Source: HTCC2207 sp002685195 (lineage in GTDB: Bacteria; Pseudomonadota; Gammaproteobacteria; Pseudomonadales; Porticoccaceae). Taken from it: 64,000 nt of DNA. The notes below the pieces were generated by a model. The model saw only the letters and a list, made by a program, of their open reading frames with translations, made no database searches and was not told the DNA's origin. The stretch lies in NCBI GenBank assembly GCA_051201675.1, contig CP179212.1:310001-374000 (forward strand). The letters are read 5' to 3'. The stretch's first letter is position 1, and each line of letters begins with the position of its first letter. Positions 52,271-61,409 of this stretch are shown one piece after another. The position numbers and the translations under genes were made by a program.

Positions 52271-55200
52271 ATGCCAAAAAGAACCGACATTAAAAGCATT
52301 TTAATTCTGGGGGCGGGACCCATTATTATTGGTCAAGCCTGTGAGTTCGATTACTCTGGAGCCCAAGCATGTAAAGCGCTTAGAGAAGAAGGTTTTAGAG
52401 TTATTTTAGTAAACTCTAATCCCGCTACGATCATGACTGATCCTTCCATGGCTGATGCAACCTACATTGAACCTGTTGAATGGAAAACCGTTGCTCGCAT
52501 TATTGAAGAGGAGCGTCCAGACGCTCTATTGCCAACTATGGGTGGACAAACGGCACTTAACTGCGCATTAGATCTTGCCAAACACGGTGTTTTGGATAAA
52601 TTTTCAGTTGAGATGATTGGTGCTAATGCCGATGCGATCGATAAGGCGGAAGATCGTGAGCGTTTTGATAAAGCGATGAAAGCAATAGGCCTAAATACCC
52701 CAAATTCTGGTATTGCTCACAGTATGGAAGAGGCAACTCAGGTAGCTGATCGATTTGGTTTCCCCTGTATTATTCGTCCTTCATTTACTATGGGCGGCTC
52801 TGGTGGTGGTATAGCCTATAACCGCGAAGAATTTGAAACTATTTGTCGTCGAGGACTGGATCTTTCTCCGACCAATGAACTACTGATTGACGAATCGTTA
52901 ATCGGTTGGAAAGAGTTTGAAATGGAGGTGGTGAGGGACAAAAATGACAACTGTATTATCGTTTGCGCCATTGAAAATCTCGACCCAATGGGGATACACA
53001 CAGGGGATTCAATTACCGTTGCTCCAGCGCAAACTCTTACTGATAAAGAATATCAGATCATGCGTAACGCTTCGATTAAAGTTCTGCGTGAGATTGGGGT
53101 AGAGACGGGTGGATCTAATGTACAGTTTGCGGTGAGCCCAGAAGATGGGCGACTAATTGTTATTGAGATGAACCCCAGAGTGTCCCGCTCTTCAGCGTTG
53201 GCCTCCAAGGCAACAGGATTTCCGATTGCTAGGGTTGCCGCCAAGCTAGCGGTGGGATACACCCTAAATGAGTTGCAAAATGAAATTACTGGAGGTGCTA
53301 CACCTGCATCCTTTGAGCCCAGTATTGACTACGTGGTAACTAAAATACCGCGATTTGCTTTTGAAAAATTCAACCAAGCGGACCAGAGCTTAACAACCCA
53401 GATGAAATCTGTTGGTGAGGTAATGGCGATTGGCCGCACCTTCCAAGAGTCTTTGCAAAAAGCGTTGCGTGGATTAGAGGTAGGTGTTTCTGGTTTTGAT
53501 CCAAAAATTGATACTGATGATGAGGATCATGCTGCGATTCTATTTAATCAACTGGCTGAAGCGGGACCTGATCGCATATGGTATTTGGCTGATGCTTTCC
53601 GCCAAGGTATGAGTTGTGAAGAGATTTTTGGTGTTACTAAAATCGATCCCTGGTTCTTAGTTCAAATCGAAGACCTAATTATAGAAGAAAGTCGATTGAA
53701 TGGATCGAGTTTGACCAGCGTTGATGAAAAGACGCTGTACAGATTGAAGCGTAAAGGGTTCGCCGATCGCCGTATAGCAGATATTTTATTGTGCACTGAG
53801 GCAGAAGTACGTAATTTGCGCTACGACTTTGGAATGCATCCAGTTTACAAACGTGTTGATACCTGTGCTGCAGAGTTCTCTACTGAGACGGCTTACATGT
53901 ACTCCACCTATGAAGAAGAGTGCGAAGCTGAGCCTAGTGATAAGGATAAAATCCTAGTTCTTGGCGGTGGTCCAAATCGTATTGGCCAGGGAATAGAATT
54001 TGATTATTGTTGTGTTCACGCTGCGTTGGCGATGCGCGAAGATGGCTATGAAACCATTATGGTTAACTGCAATCCCGAAACAGTATCAACTGACTACGAC
54101 ACCTCCGACAGACTGTTTTTTGAGCCTGTTACTTTAGAGGATGTACTTGAGATTGTCCGTCTTGAAAACCCCAAGGGCGTTATCGTCCAGTTTGGTGGCC
54201 AGACACCTTTAAAGCTCGCCAGAGCCCTAGAAGCTGAAGGTGTACCAATTATTGGAACCACTCCAGATGCGATTGATCGTGCCGAGGATCGGGAGCGATT
54301 TCAACATATGATTGAAAAGCTAGATTTATTACAGCCTCACAACGCGACTGCTCGCAGTGCTGATGAAGCTGTCGATCTGGCTAAAAAGATTGGCTATCCT
54401 TTGGTGGTGCGACCCTCTTATGTTCTCGGAGGGCGAGCGATGGAAATAGTCTACAAAGAAGACGAATTAAGACATTACATGAAAACAGCCGTACAAGTGT
54501 CGGATGATTCGCCAGTATTGCTGGACTTCTTTCTACCAAATGCTATCGAGATGGATGTTGATGCAGTTAGTGATGGTGACTCAGTGGTTATTGGCGCGAT
54601 TATGCAGCATATTGAGCAAGCAGGAATACACTCAGGAGACTCGGCGTGCTCACTTCCACCTTATAGTCTTAGTGAAAGTGTTCAAGATGAGATGAGAGAG
54701 ATCTGTAAGAAGATGGCTCGTGAACTTGGTGTGCGAGGCTTAATGAATGTCCAGTTGGCCCTGCAAGATGACAAGATTTATGTAATCGAAGTAAACCCCC
54801 GTGCTTCGCGCACCATTCCTTTCGTTTCAAAATGCATAGGTGTTTCCTTAGCAAAAATAGCTGCTCGATGCATGGTTGGCCAGACCTTGGAAGACCAAGG
54901 ATTTACTAAAGAAATTATCCCGCCCTATTTCAGTGTTAAAGAGGCAGTGTTTCCATTCAATAAGTTTCCTGGAATTGATCCTATTCTTGGACCCGAAATG
55001 AAATCTACCGGTGAAGTAATGGGCGTGGGTACCACATTTGCCGAAGCTTACGGTAAAGCTGAGCTTGGTGCTAGTGATGAGATTCCTAGCAAAGGAAGTG
55101 CTTTTGTTAGTGTACGAGAACGTGATAAAGATCAGTTACCAGCCTTGGCTAAAAGCTTAGTCGCCCTGGGCTTTAAGTTGATTGCTACCAAGGGAACCGC

Positions 55201-55489
55201 TGAGACCATAAAAGCAGCTGGTTTAGACGTGCAGCCGGTTAACAAGGTGAAAGAAGGAAGGCCCCATATTGTTGATATGATTAAAAGCGACAAGATTAAT
55301 TTAATTGTTAATACTACCGAAGGACGACAGGCAATTTCCGATTCATCGACAATTCGATCGAGTGCTGAGCAGCATCGTGTGTACTATACGACTACCATGG
55401 CAGGTGGTAGTGCGGTTTGTGAAGCGCTAAAATTCGCAGGTGATATTAAAGTGAGAAGTCTACAACAATTGCACAGGGAAATTACTTAA
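52271..55489 (+). CDS. carB: CarB, carbamoyl-phosphate synthase large subunit
   Basis: The 1072-aa enzyme contains two ATP-grasp halves (about 1-550 and 551-935), each beginning with a GxGP motif (ILGAGPIIIGQACEFDYSGA and VLGGGPNRIGQGIEFDYC), and a C-terminal MGS-like regulatory domain (about 936-1072). It starts 2 bp after carA. Length matches the E. coli enzyme (1073 aa). Confidence 0.98.
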   Translation: MPKRTDIKSILILGAGPIIIGQACEFDYSGAQACKALREEGFRVILVNSNPATIMTDPSMADATYIEPVEWKTVARIIEEERPDALLPTMGGQTALNCALDLAKHGVLDKFSVEMIGANADAIDKAEDRERFDKAMKAIGLNTPNSGIAHSMEEATQVADRFGFPCIIRPSFTMGGSGGGIAYNREEFETICRRGLDLSPTNELLIDESLIGWKEFEMEVVRDKNDNCIIVCAIENLDPMGIHTGDSITVAPAQTLTDKEYQIMRNASIKVLREIGVETGGSNVQFAVSPEDGRLIVIEMNPRVSRSSALASKATGFPIARVAAKLAVGYTLNELQNEITGGATPASFEPSIDYVVTKIPRFAFEKFNQADQSLTTQMKSVGEVMAIGRTFQESLQKALRGLEVGVSGFDPKIDTDDEDHAAILFNQLAEAGPDRIWYLADAFRQGMSCEEIFGVTKIDPWFLVQIEDLIIEESRLNGSSLTSVDEKTLYRLKRKGFADRRIADILLCTEAEVRNLRYDFGMHPVYKRVDTCAAEFSTETAYMYSTYEEECEAEPSDKDKILVLGGGPNRIGQGIEFDYCCVHAALAMREDGYETIMVNCNPETVSTDYDTSDRLFFEPVTLEDVLEIVRLENPKGVIVQFGGQTPLKLARALEAEGVPIIGTTPDAIDRAEDRERFQHMIEKLDLLQPHNATARSADEAVDLAKKIGYPLVVRPSYVLGGRAMEIVYKEDELRHYMKTAVQVSDDSPVLLDFFLPNAIEMDVDAVSDGDSVVIGAIMQHIEQAGIHSGDSACSLPPYSLSESVQDEMREICKKMARELGVRGLMNVQLALQDDKIYVIEVNPRASRTIPFVSKCIGVSLAKIAARCMVGQTLEDQGFTKEIIPPYFSVKEAVFPFNKFPGIDPILGPEMKSTGEVMGVGTTFAEAYGKAELGASDEIPSKGSAFVSVRERDKDQLPALAKSLVALGFKLIATKGTAETIKAAGLDVQPVNKVKEGRPHIVDMIKSDKINLIVNTTEGRQAISDSSTIRSSAEQHRVYYTTTMAGGSAVCEALKFAGDIKVRSLQQLHREIT

Positions 55490-55965
55490 TGCAAAAAACC
55501 GCAATGACAGCAGATGGCGAAGCCGCTCTCAGGAAAGAACTTGAGCATCTGATTAAGGTTGTGCGCCCAGGTATTGTAGAGGCCATAGCTACTGCCCGAG
55601 AGCATGGAGACCTTAAAGAAAATGCAGAATACCATGCGGCGCGTGAACAGCAGAGTTTTGCTGAGGGACGTATTCAAGATATAGAGGGCAAGCTGTCAAA
55701 CGCTCAGGTGATCGATATTTCAAAAATCCCTCAGGGAGATCGTGTCATTTTCGGTTCATTGGTAACCATTATTAACTTTGAGACAGACGAAACTACATCT
55801 TATCGAATCGTTGGTGATGATGAGGCGGATGTGAAAGCGGGTAAAATTTCTTATCAGTCACCGATTGCTCGGGCTTTAATTAGTAAAGAAATTGGCGATG
55901 TTGTCGTTGTGAAGGCGCCCAGTGGCGATGTGGAATATGAGATTGATGACGTCGTTTATAGCTGA
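55489..55965 (+). CDS. greA: GreA, transcript cleavage factor
   Basis: The 158-aa protein has the coiled-coil hairpin with the catalytic acidic tip in REHGDLKENAEYHAAREQQS and the C-terminal FKBP-like domain. It rescues backtracked RNA polymerase. Its ATG overlaps the carB stop by one base (TAATG). It ends 7 bp before the convergent argF. Confidence 0.96.
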   Translation: MQKTAMTADGEAALRKELEHLIKVVRPGIVEAIATAREHGDLKENAEYHAAREQQSFAEGRIQDIEGKLSNAQVIDISKIPQGDRVIFGSLVTIINFETDETTSYRIVGDDEADVKAGKISYQSPIARALISKEIGDVVVVKAPSGDVEYEIDDVVYS

Positions 55966-55972
55966 GTTGTTT

Positions 55973-56887
55973 CTATGAGCTAGCACCGAGTAAAAATACC
56001 ATCAATGCTTTCTGAGCATGTAATCGATTTTCAGCTTCATCCCAAACTACCGAAATAGACTCATCTTCAAGTAATTCCGCAGACACTTCTTCATTTCTAT
56101 GAGCAGGCAGACAGTGCATAAACAATGCATCGCTCGCAGCATTCTCCATCAATTGGTGATTAACTTGAAAGCCAGAGAATTTCGCTAAACGGTCTTGTTG
56201 TTGATCTTCCTGCCCCATAGAGGCAAATACATCAGTCGTAACAAGGTCGGCGTACTTAACTGCGGCTACAGGGTCGGTCGTTAACATGACAGCTGCTCCA
56301 CCTTCATTAACCAAGCCCGAGTTGGGCTCATAACCCTCTGGGCAGGCTATATTGAGTTTAAAACCAAAGGCAATAGCTGCGTTGATCCAAGAATGACACA
56401 TATTGTTTCCATCGCCGATCCAAGCCACAGTTTTTCCTTCAATCGATCCGCGATGCTCAACATAGGTTTGAATGTCTGCTAATAATTGACAGGGGTGGTA
56501 TTGATCAGTAAGCGCATTTATGACAGGAACTTTGGAGTATTTAGCAAAGCGTTCAATCTTGTCATGACCAAAGGTTCTGATCATTACAATATCTACCATT
56601 CTGGAGATAACTCGTGCCGAATCTTCAATAGGTTCTCCTCGCCCGAGCTGTGTATCATTTGAGGACAAAAATATGGCGTCACCACCCAGCTGTGCCATAC
56701 CCGCTTCGAAAGACACTCGGGTACGGGTTGAAGATTTTTCGAAAATCATTGCTAGGACTTTACCCTTAAATACAGGATCTTGGCGTCCATCACGATAAGC
56801 TGCTTTAATTTCGATAGCTGATTGAATGACCTGGTTTAGTTCTTGGGTAGTCAGGTCGCGCAAGGTAAGAAAGTGTCGAATGGCCAT
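55973..56887 (-). CDS. argF: ArgF, ornithine carbamoyltransferase
   Basis: The 304-aa enzyme has the carbamoyl-phosphate motif SSTRTRVSFE, the HPCQLLADIQ motif and the ornithine-site HCLPAHR. It uses the carbamoyl phosphate made by CarAB to form citrulline. It follows argD by 16 bp and is convergent to greA. Confidence 0.96.
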   Translation of the reverse strand: MAIRHFLTLRDLTTQELNQVIQSAIEIKAAYRDGRQDPVFKGKVLAMIFEKSSTRTRVSFEAGMAQLGGDAIFLSSNDTQLGRGEPIEDSARVISRMVDIVMIRTFGHDKIERFAKYSKVPVINALTDQYHPCQLLADIQTYVEHRGSIEGKTVAWIGDGNNMCHSWINAAIAFGFKLNIACPEGYEPNSGLVNEGGAAVMLTTDPVAAVKYADLVTTDVFASMGQEDQQQDRLAKFSGFQVNHQLMENAASDALFMHCLPAHRNEEVSAELLEDESISVVWDEAENRLHAQKALMVFLLGASS

Positions 56888-56903
56888 TTTCTATTTCTCT
56901 AGG

Positions 56904-58082
56904 TTAATCTTGATTAAAGTCACGAATTAACGGAACCAGTATAGCCAGCAACTTATCAGCTTCTTCATCAGTAAGAATGAGCGGAGGCAGTAATCTAATG
57001 ACAGAATTAGCAGTTACATTGATTATCAGGCCATTATCCATAGCTGTTTTAAATAGTGATTTACAGGGTGTATCTAGCTCTATTCCGATCATGCAACCCA
57101 TTCCGCGAATATTCTTAACATGTGACACCAAAGACAATTCTTTTTCTAGACCAGCCATTATTCTTTTTCCAAGGATTTCAGCTCGTTTAAGTAATCCTTC
57201 GCTTTCAATAGTATTAATTGTTGCTAGAGCAGCGGCGCAGGACAGTGGATTACCACCGAAGGTTGAACCATGATTGCCAGGCTGCATTAAATCAGCAGCT
57301 TTTCCTGATGCTAGGCAAGCTCCTATTGGAACACCGTTGCCAAGGCCTTTCGAGGTGGTCACTACGTCTGGAAGAATATCGCTGTGCTGATAGCAAAAAT
57401 ACTTTCCAGTTCTGCCATTACCTGTTTGTACTTCATCAAGCATTAGCAACCAGCCTCTTTGGTCGCAAAACTGTCTTAATTGTTTAAGGTATTCAGTGGA
57501 TGCCATTCTTATCCCGCCTTCACCCTGAATAGGCTCAACAAAAATCGCACAAATATTAGGATTATTGTCTGCGATTTTTTCTAGAGCAGAGGCATCATTA
57601 AAAGGACCTCGAGCAAATCCAGTTACAAGGGGTTCAAATCCGGCTTGTACTCGTCGTCCAGCAGAGGCGCTAAGGGTGGCAAGAGTCCGGCCGTGAAAGG
57701 CATTGTCCATCACTAGTATTGTGGGTAGCTTTAAACCTGAATTATGACCAAAAAGGCGCGCTAATTTGATAGCTGCTTCATTGGCTTCAGCGCCAGAGTT
57801 ACCAAAAAATACTTTCTTCATCCCTGAAATATCACATATCTTCTCTGCCAAGGCTTCTTGATTGGGGATAGCAAAAAAATTTGAGCAGTGACTTAGTATT
57901 TTTGCTTGATTGGTTATTGCTTGAGTGATGGCTGTGTGTGAGTGGCCTAGGCCACATACTGCGATCCCTGACAAGGCGTCGAGATACTTGTTACCTTTGT
58001 CATCCCATAGCCATGCGCCACTCCCCTTTGTCAGGGTAGCTGCTCTCTTACCATAGGTGTTCATCAATGCTTTGGTTGTCAT
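56904..58082 (-). CDS. argD: ArgD, acetylornithine/succinyldiaminopimelate aminotransferase
   Basis: The 392-aa fold-type I PLP enzyme has FGNSGAEANEAAIKLAR, the LMLDEVQTGNGRTGK segment, and the PLP lysine in VTTSKGLGNGVPIGA. It acts in arginine synthesis and probably in lysine synthesis. The frame stays open to 58223, but ATG 58082 with GGAGAGG upstream matches family starts (MTTKALMNTYGKR). A terminator and further hairpins lie in its leader. Confidence 0.95.
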   Translation of the reverse strand: MTTKALMNTYGKRAATLTKGSGAWLWDDKGNKYLDALSGIAVCGLGHSHTAITQAITNQAKILSHCSNFFAIPNQEALAEKICDISGMKKVFFGNSGAEANEAAIKLARLFGHNSGLKLPTILVMDNAFHGRTLATLSASAGRRVQAGFEPLVTGFARGPFNDASALEKIADNNPNICAIFVEPIQGEGGIRMASTEYLKQLRQFCDQRGWLLMLDEVQTGNGRTGKYFCYQHSDILPDVVTTSKGLGNGVPIGACLASGKAADLMQPGNHGSTFGGNPLSCAAALATINTIESEGLLKRAEILGKRIMAGLEKELSLVSHVKNIRGMGCMIGIELDTPCKSLFKTAMDNGLIINVTANSVIRLLPPLILTDEEADKLLAILVPLIRDFNQD

Positions 58083-58114
58083 ACTACCAATACCTCTCCA
58101 GTTTCTTACTGGAA

Positions 58115-58140
58115 TAAAAAAGGCAGCTGCGCTGCCCCTT
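58115..58140 (-). terminator. Intrinsic terminator/attenuator in the argD leader
   Basis: On the minus strand GGCAGC, loop GCA, GCTGCC is followed by TTTTTTATT; two G-U and two A-U pairs can extend it to 10 bp. It lies 33 bp before the argD ATG, and no gene on this strand lies upstream before grxD (opposite strand). An AGCGA/TCGCT hairpin (58151-58168) and a CTTTGG/CCAAAG pair further up, plus CCAGT/ACTGG (58098-58112) beside the ribosome binding site, complete the leader. Confidence 0.75.
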
Positions 58141-58348
58141 TGACCTTGGTAGCGAATGATAACTCGCTTTAGGTACACCTGCAAGATTGGGTATGGAGGC
58201 TTTGGGTCACTCGACACCACCAAAGAAAAGGAGATATCCTATTATTTTTGAGAAACGGTAATAAAATAATAAATTTTAACAGTGTCGAATTGGCCTTAAA
58301 ACGTTTAAAATGTAAGGCTGGAAAAACAAAATATATAGGCAAGTTGCA

Positions 58349-58684
58349 ATGGACATAATGGATACAATTCGTGATCAAATAGAAAATAATTCAGTACTTT
58401 TGTACATGAAGGGATCACCTAACCAGCCACAATGTGGATTCTCTGCTCGAACGGTGCAGTCTTTAATGGGGTGCGGGCAACGATTCGCTTATGTAGATAT
58501 TCTGTCTAATCCAGAAATTCGGACTAATTTGCCTCTCTATGGCAATTGGCCAACATTCCCTCAGTTGTGGGTGGCTGGTGAACTTATCGGAGGATGCGAT
58601 ATAGTCACTGAGATGCACGAAAAGGGTGAGTTAAAAGAATTAATAGATGAAGCGCTGGGCGATGAGAAGACTGATGAAGTATAG
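58349..58684 (+). CDS. grxD: GrxD, monothiol glutaredoxin
   Basis: The 111-aa protein has the CGFS active site (QPQCGFSARTVQ), the TFPQLWVAGELIGG motif and the glutathione-binding residues of class II glutaredoxins. It carries [2Fe-2S] clusters and partners with BolA proteins such as IbaG. A second ATG at 58358 (MDTIRDQI) is an alternative start. It is divergent from argD. Confidence 0.95.
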   Translation: MDIMDTIRDQIENNSVLLYMKGSPNQPQCGFSARTVQSLMGCGQRFAYVDILSNPEIRTNLPLYGNWPTFPQLWVAGELIGGCDIVTEMHEKGELKELIDEALGDEKTDEV

Positions 58685-58818
58685 TAATGCTCATTGACTG
58701 TTTGTGTTAGAGGTTTGCGATGGAACTTTTCTCAAAGCTTTATCTCAAAGTACACAGGAGAGTTGGGCTTTTTAGGCCAACAGATCTGATAATAGGTTAG
58801 GATAAAAAAGGGACAAGC

Positions 58819-60636
58819 ATGACTTCTAATTCAAATTTTGTAAAAGTACTAATGGCTATTGCCCTGCTGACTCTTGTGGGTTGTGGCAGTGGCAATAATA
58901 TTCCGCCAGATACTGATGGAGATGGTGTTGAAGACACCTTAGATTGGGCACCAAATGACCCGACAGAGTCCGCAGATACGGACGAAGACGGTGTTGGTGA
59001 TAATGGTGATACCTGCCCTGCGGTCGCCAATACTGAGCAGACTGACACTGACGGAGATGGTGCTGGAGATGCGTGTGATGATGATCAAGATGGAGATGAG
59101 TTACTTAATGCTGATGATAACTGCCCGTTAAATGCCAATGCAGATCAAGCAGATGCTGACGTTAATGGCGAAGGTGATGCTTGTGATCCGATGCCTACAA
59201 CCTATGCTTTTATTAACACTTATTTTTCTTCAGACGAAAATTCTTCCGTAAATTATGATAATCAGACTGCTGAACAAGTATTGATTTCAGATATGACCTA
59301 TTACATGGCAACAATGCTTTCTGATGATGGGACAAAAACTGAAGATACAGTGAAAGCTGACCTCAACTTCTTTGTGTATGGTGCAGATGGAGAAATTAAC
59401 AAAGCTACCTTGATTGGAACCTATATTGCAGATGCGGCTAATGTCTCGTTAAAAGATGCAGACACTTATGGAGATATAGCTGTAGACAGCAGTCTTTACA
59501 AAAAAATTGCTGGTGGTTGCGGTTCCGATTGTGGCGAGGTTCTGGCCTTAATTGATGGGGAGTTTTTTGGTTGGAATCGTTCTGATTCAGAAGGCAATCT
59601 AATAACTACCCCTCTTATGTTAGTTGATGATTGGATTGCTACTCAAGCAATCATGGCTTCAGATGGCGACGCAGTGCAGATTACGGATTCTGAAGGAGTA
59701 ATTTCCTCGGCCAATGTGAATACAGATGCCCACGGTCGTAACTATGGCAGTCTAATAACAAATTTTTTGATGGGGGCTGTTAACTTTTCCCAAGCGACTA
59801 ATGATTACTTTATAAACGATTTTGGTAGCCAACTGAGTACAGATGGTGGTGGTGATATTCCAAATAATTTCTCTGAGAGTGAGCACGCGTTTGATCAGGG
59901 GTTTGGATACTATGGCGCTGCTAGGGATAATCTTGATTACACTGATTTAGAAGTACAAGCCGAGAGTGGTCGAGAGGGGTGGCAATATGGTTATCACGAT
60001 ACAGATGCTGATGACATGATTGACCTGCGTGGCGAGTATAACTTCACCTATGCCAAAAACTGTGCGGAGCTTGATGTTGGGTCTTCTGCAGGACCTACAC
60101 CAACGGATTTTTCGAGTGAAATAATGAATTCTGTGATTGCTGCTCGGCAAATCATTAGTAATGCAGCTAACAAAGCTACACCAGACTTGAGTGAGGCTGA
60201 AAATACTAAATTACAAGATCACATTAAAATGGCGTCAGTTGTTTGGGAAAAGTGTATTGCAGCCTCGGCTATCCATCATGTTAATGGAGTTATAGCAGGT
60301 GTTGGTGAGTACACTGGGGGTGCTCCGGCTAGTTTGGACAACTTTGAAATGGTTGCGAAGCACTGGTCTGACCTTAAAGGTCTGGCTTTGACTCTTCAGT
60401 TTAGTCCGGCGTCTCCATTCAGAGATGCAGAAGCTTCTGTTAATCTGGATGACCTTAAGATAATACTGCAGAATATTGGCGATGCACCAGTGTTGGCTGA
60501 TGGCAGTCAGAATGGTATTGCAACGACTGGAACTGCCGCAGATGCAGCTTATGCATACGTTGGTAAATTAGTTTTTGCTCGGGAAATCCTGCAGGAAGCC
60601 TACGGCTTCTCGGATGCGAACACGCTGGCTTGGTAG
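58819..60636 (+). CDS. Secreted lipoprotein with thrombospondin type-3 repeats and DUF4856-like domain
   Basis: The 605-aa product has a lipoprotein signal (LLTLVGCGSG, Cys about 22), then about five Ca2+-binding type-3 repeats (DTDGDGVEDTLDWAPND, DTDEDGVGDNGDTCP, DTDGDGAGDACDDDQDGD, NADDNCP, up to about residue 130), then a large domain beginning YAFINTYFSSDENSSVNYDNQT that I take for DUF4856 from memory. Function unknown; a cell-surface Ca2+-stabilised protein is likely. The gene has its own terminator and stands alone. Confidence 0.8.
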   Translation: MTSNSNFVKVLMAIALLTLVGCGSGNNIPPDTDGDGVEDTLDWAPNDPTESADTDEDGVGDNGDTCPAVANTEQTDTDGDGAGDACDDDQDGDELLNADDNCPLNANADQADADVNGEGDACDPMPTTYAFINTYFSSDENSSVNYDNQTAEQVLISDMTYYMATMLSDDGTKTEDTVKADLNFFVYGADGEINKATLIGTYIADAANVSLKDADTYGDIAVDSSLYKKIAGGCGSDCGEVLALIDGEFFGWNRSDSEGNLITTPLMLVDDWIATQAIMASDGDAVQITDSEGVISSANVNTDAHGRNYGSLITNFLMGAVNFSQATNDYFINDFGSQLSTDGGGDIPNNFSESEHAFDQGFGYYGAARDNLDYTDLEVQAESGREGWQYGYHDTDADDMIDLRGEYNFTYAKNCAELDVGSSAGPTPTDFSSEIMNSVIAARQIISNAANKATPDLSEAENTKLQDHIKMASVVWEKCIAASAIHHVNGVIAGVGEYTGGAPASLDNFEMVAKHWSDLKGLALTLQFSPASPFRDAEASVNLDDLKIILQNIGDAPVLADGSQNGIATTGTAADAAYAYVGKLVFAREILQEAYGFSDANTLAW

Positions 60637-60668
60637 GCATTTGGGTTCGGTTCATCAAATACTGTGAT

Positions 60669-60697
60669 AAAAGGGCTAACTTAGGTTGGCCCTTTTT
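60669..60697 (+). terminator. Intrinsic terminator after the DUF4856-like gene
   Basis: AAAAGGGCTAAC (60669-60680) pairs with GTTGGCCCTTTT (60685-60696), one G-U, TTAG loop, and the T run continues to 60697. The stem is flanked by A and T runs. Confidence 0.88.
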
Positions 60698-60810
60698 GTA
60701 CGCTAAAAGCATAAACCTAATATCTTGTCGTCTTCTTTATGCTGAATTTACTGCAAGTGTGCTAGCGCGGGTTGCTTAGATTATCACGAGCGTGTTTGGT
60801 GAGTTGAGTG

Positions 60811-61368
60811 TCAGACGTCAATGTGCCGGCTTTTCCAAGGACGTCTTATGTCTTTGCGTTTTACTAAAAACTCCCCAGTTTTTCGATCTTCCAGATAAAA
60901 GTCCAGGGCTTCTTCCACCATTGGGAACGCTAATTCAGACCATGGTATATCCGCTTCATCAAATAAAGCGACTTCCGAGGATTCGAGACTAGGGCCAAAA
61001 GAAGGCTCGGCCAACTCAGCTCTATAGAATATATAGACTTGATTAATTTCAGGGATATCAAATATTGCGTATAAGTGAGGGTTCACCATCGTAGCATTCG
61101 CTTCCTCCACGCACTCGCGCAATGCTCCGTCTAGCGAAGACTCTCCGTTTTCAAGAAAACCGGCGGGTAACGTCCAATAGCCAACTCTAGGTTCGATTGA
61201 CCGCTTACAAAGGAGAATTTGATCACCATAGGTTGGCAGTATTCCAGCAATAACCTTAGGGTTTTGATAATGTATTTCCTCACAGGATTCACAGACGTAG
61301 CGCAGCCTGTTGTCTCCCTCTGGGATTTTCCGTGTGACTGGGTTGCCGCAAGTGGAACAAAATTTCAT
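60811..61368 (-). CDS. Zinc-ribbon Nudix hydrolase
   Basis: The 185-aa protein has an N-terminal zinc ribbon (FCSTCGNPV and CESCEEIHYQNPKVI, four Cys) and a Nudix box GFLENGESSLDGALRECVEEANA. The Gly normally near the end of the box is Asn, as in many members of this family. The frame is open to 61428, but ATG 61368 starts right before the zinc ribbon. Substrate unknown; nucleotide sugars, ADP-ribose or NAD-type dinucleotides are possible. Confidence 0.85.
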   Translation of the reverse strand: MKFCSTCGNPVTRKIPEGDNRLRYVCESCEEIHYQNPKVIAGILPTYGDQILLCKRSIEPRVGYWTLPAGFLENGESSLDGALRECVEEANATMVNPHLYAIFDIPEINQVYIFYRAELAEPSFGPSLESSEVALFDEADIPWSELAFPMVEEALDFYLEDRKTGEFLVKRKDIRRPWKSRHIDV

Positions 61369-61397
61369 GAAATATCCAGAAAAACATTCAGACTGCG

Positions 61398-61403
61398 TAT
61401 AAT
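61398..61403 (+). promoter_or_regulatory. TATAAT box just before the CoA pyrophosphatase start
   Basis: A perfect TATAAT ends six bases before the ATG at 61410, so transcription would start about on the ATG. No good -35 is seen at 17 bp. A leaderless mRNA, or a start at ATG 61419, would follow. Confidence 0.4.
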
Positions 61404-61409
61404 GCACAA

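Noticed and set aside
58083..58223. 47-residue N-terminal extension of ArgD
   Set aside because: It would begin at a TTG, read through a terminator hairpin and has no counterpart in the family; ATG 58082 has a good ribosome binding site.
58224..58348. ArgR box in the argD/grxD spacer
   Set aside because: The AT-rich stretch does not match the TGAAT-N4-ATTCA palindrome.
58754..58780. GTTGG/CCAAC stem before the DUF4856-like gene as grxD terminator
   Set aside because: Only 5 bp, 10-nt loop, with the T run in the loop rather than after the stem.
59947..60150. Minus-strand frame within the DUF4856-like gene
   Set aside because: No start context, no domain, fully inside a conserved-type gene.
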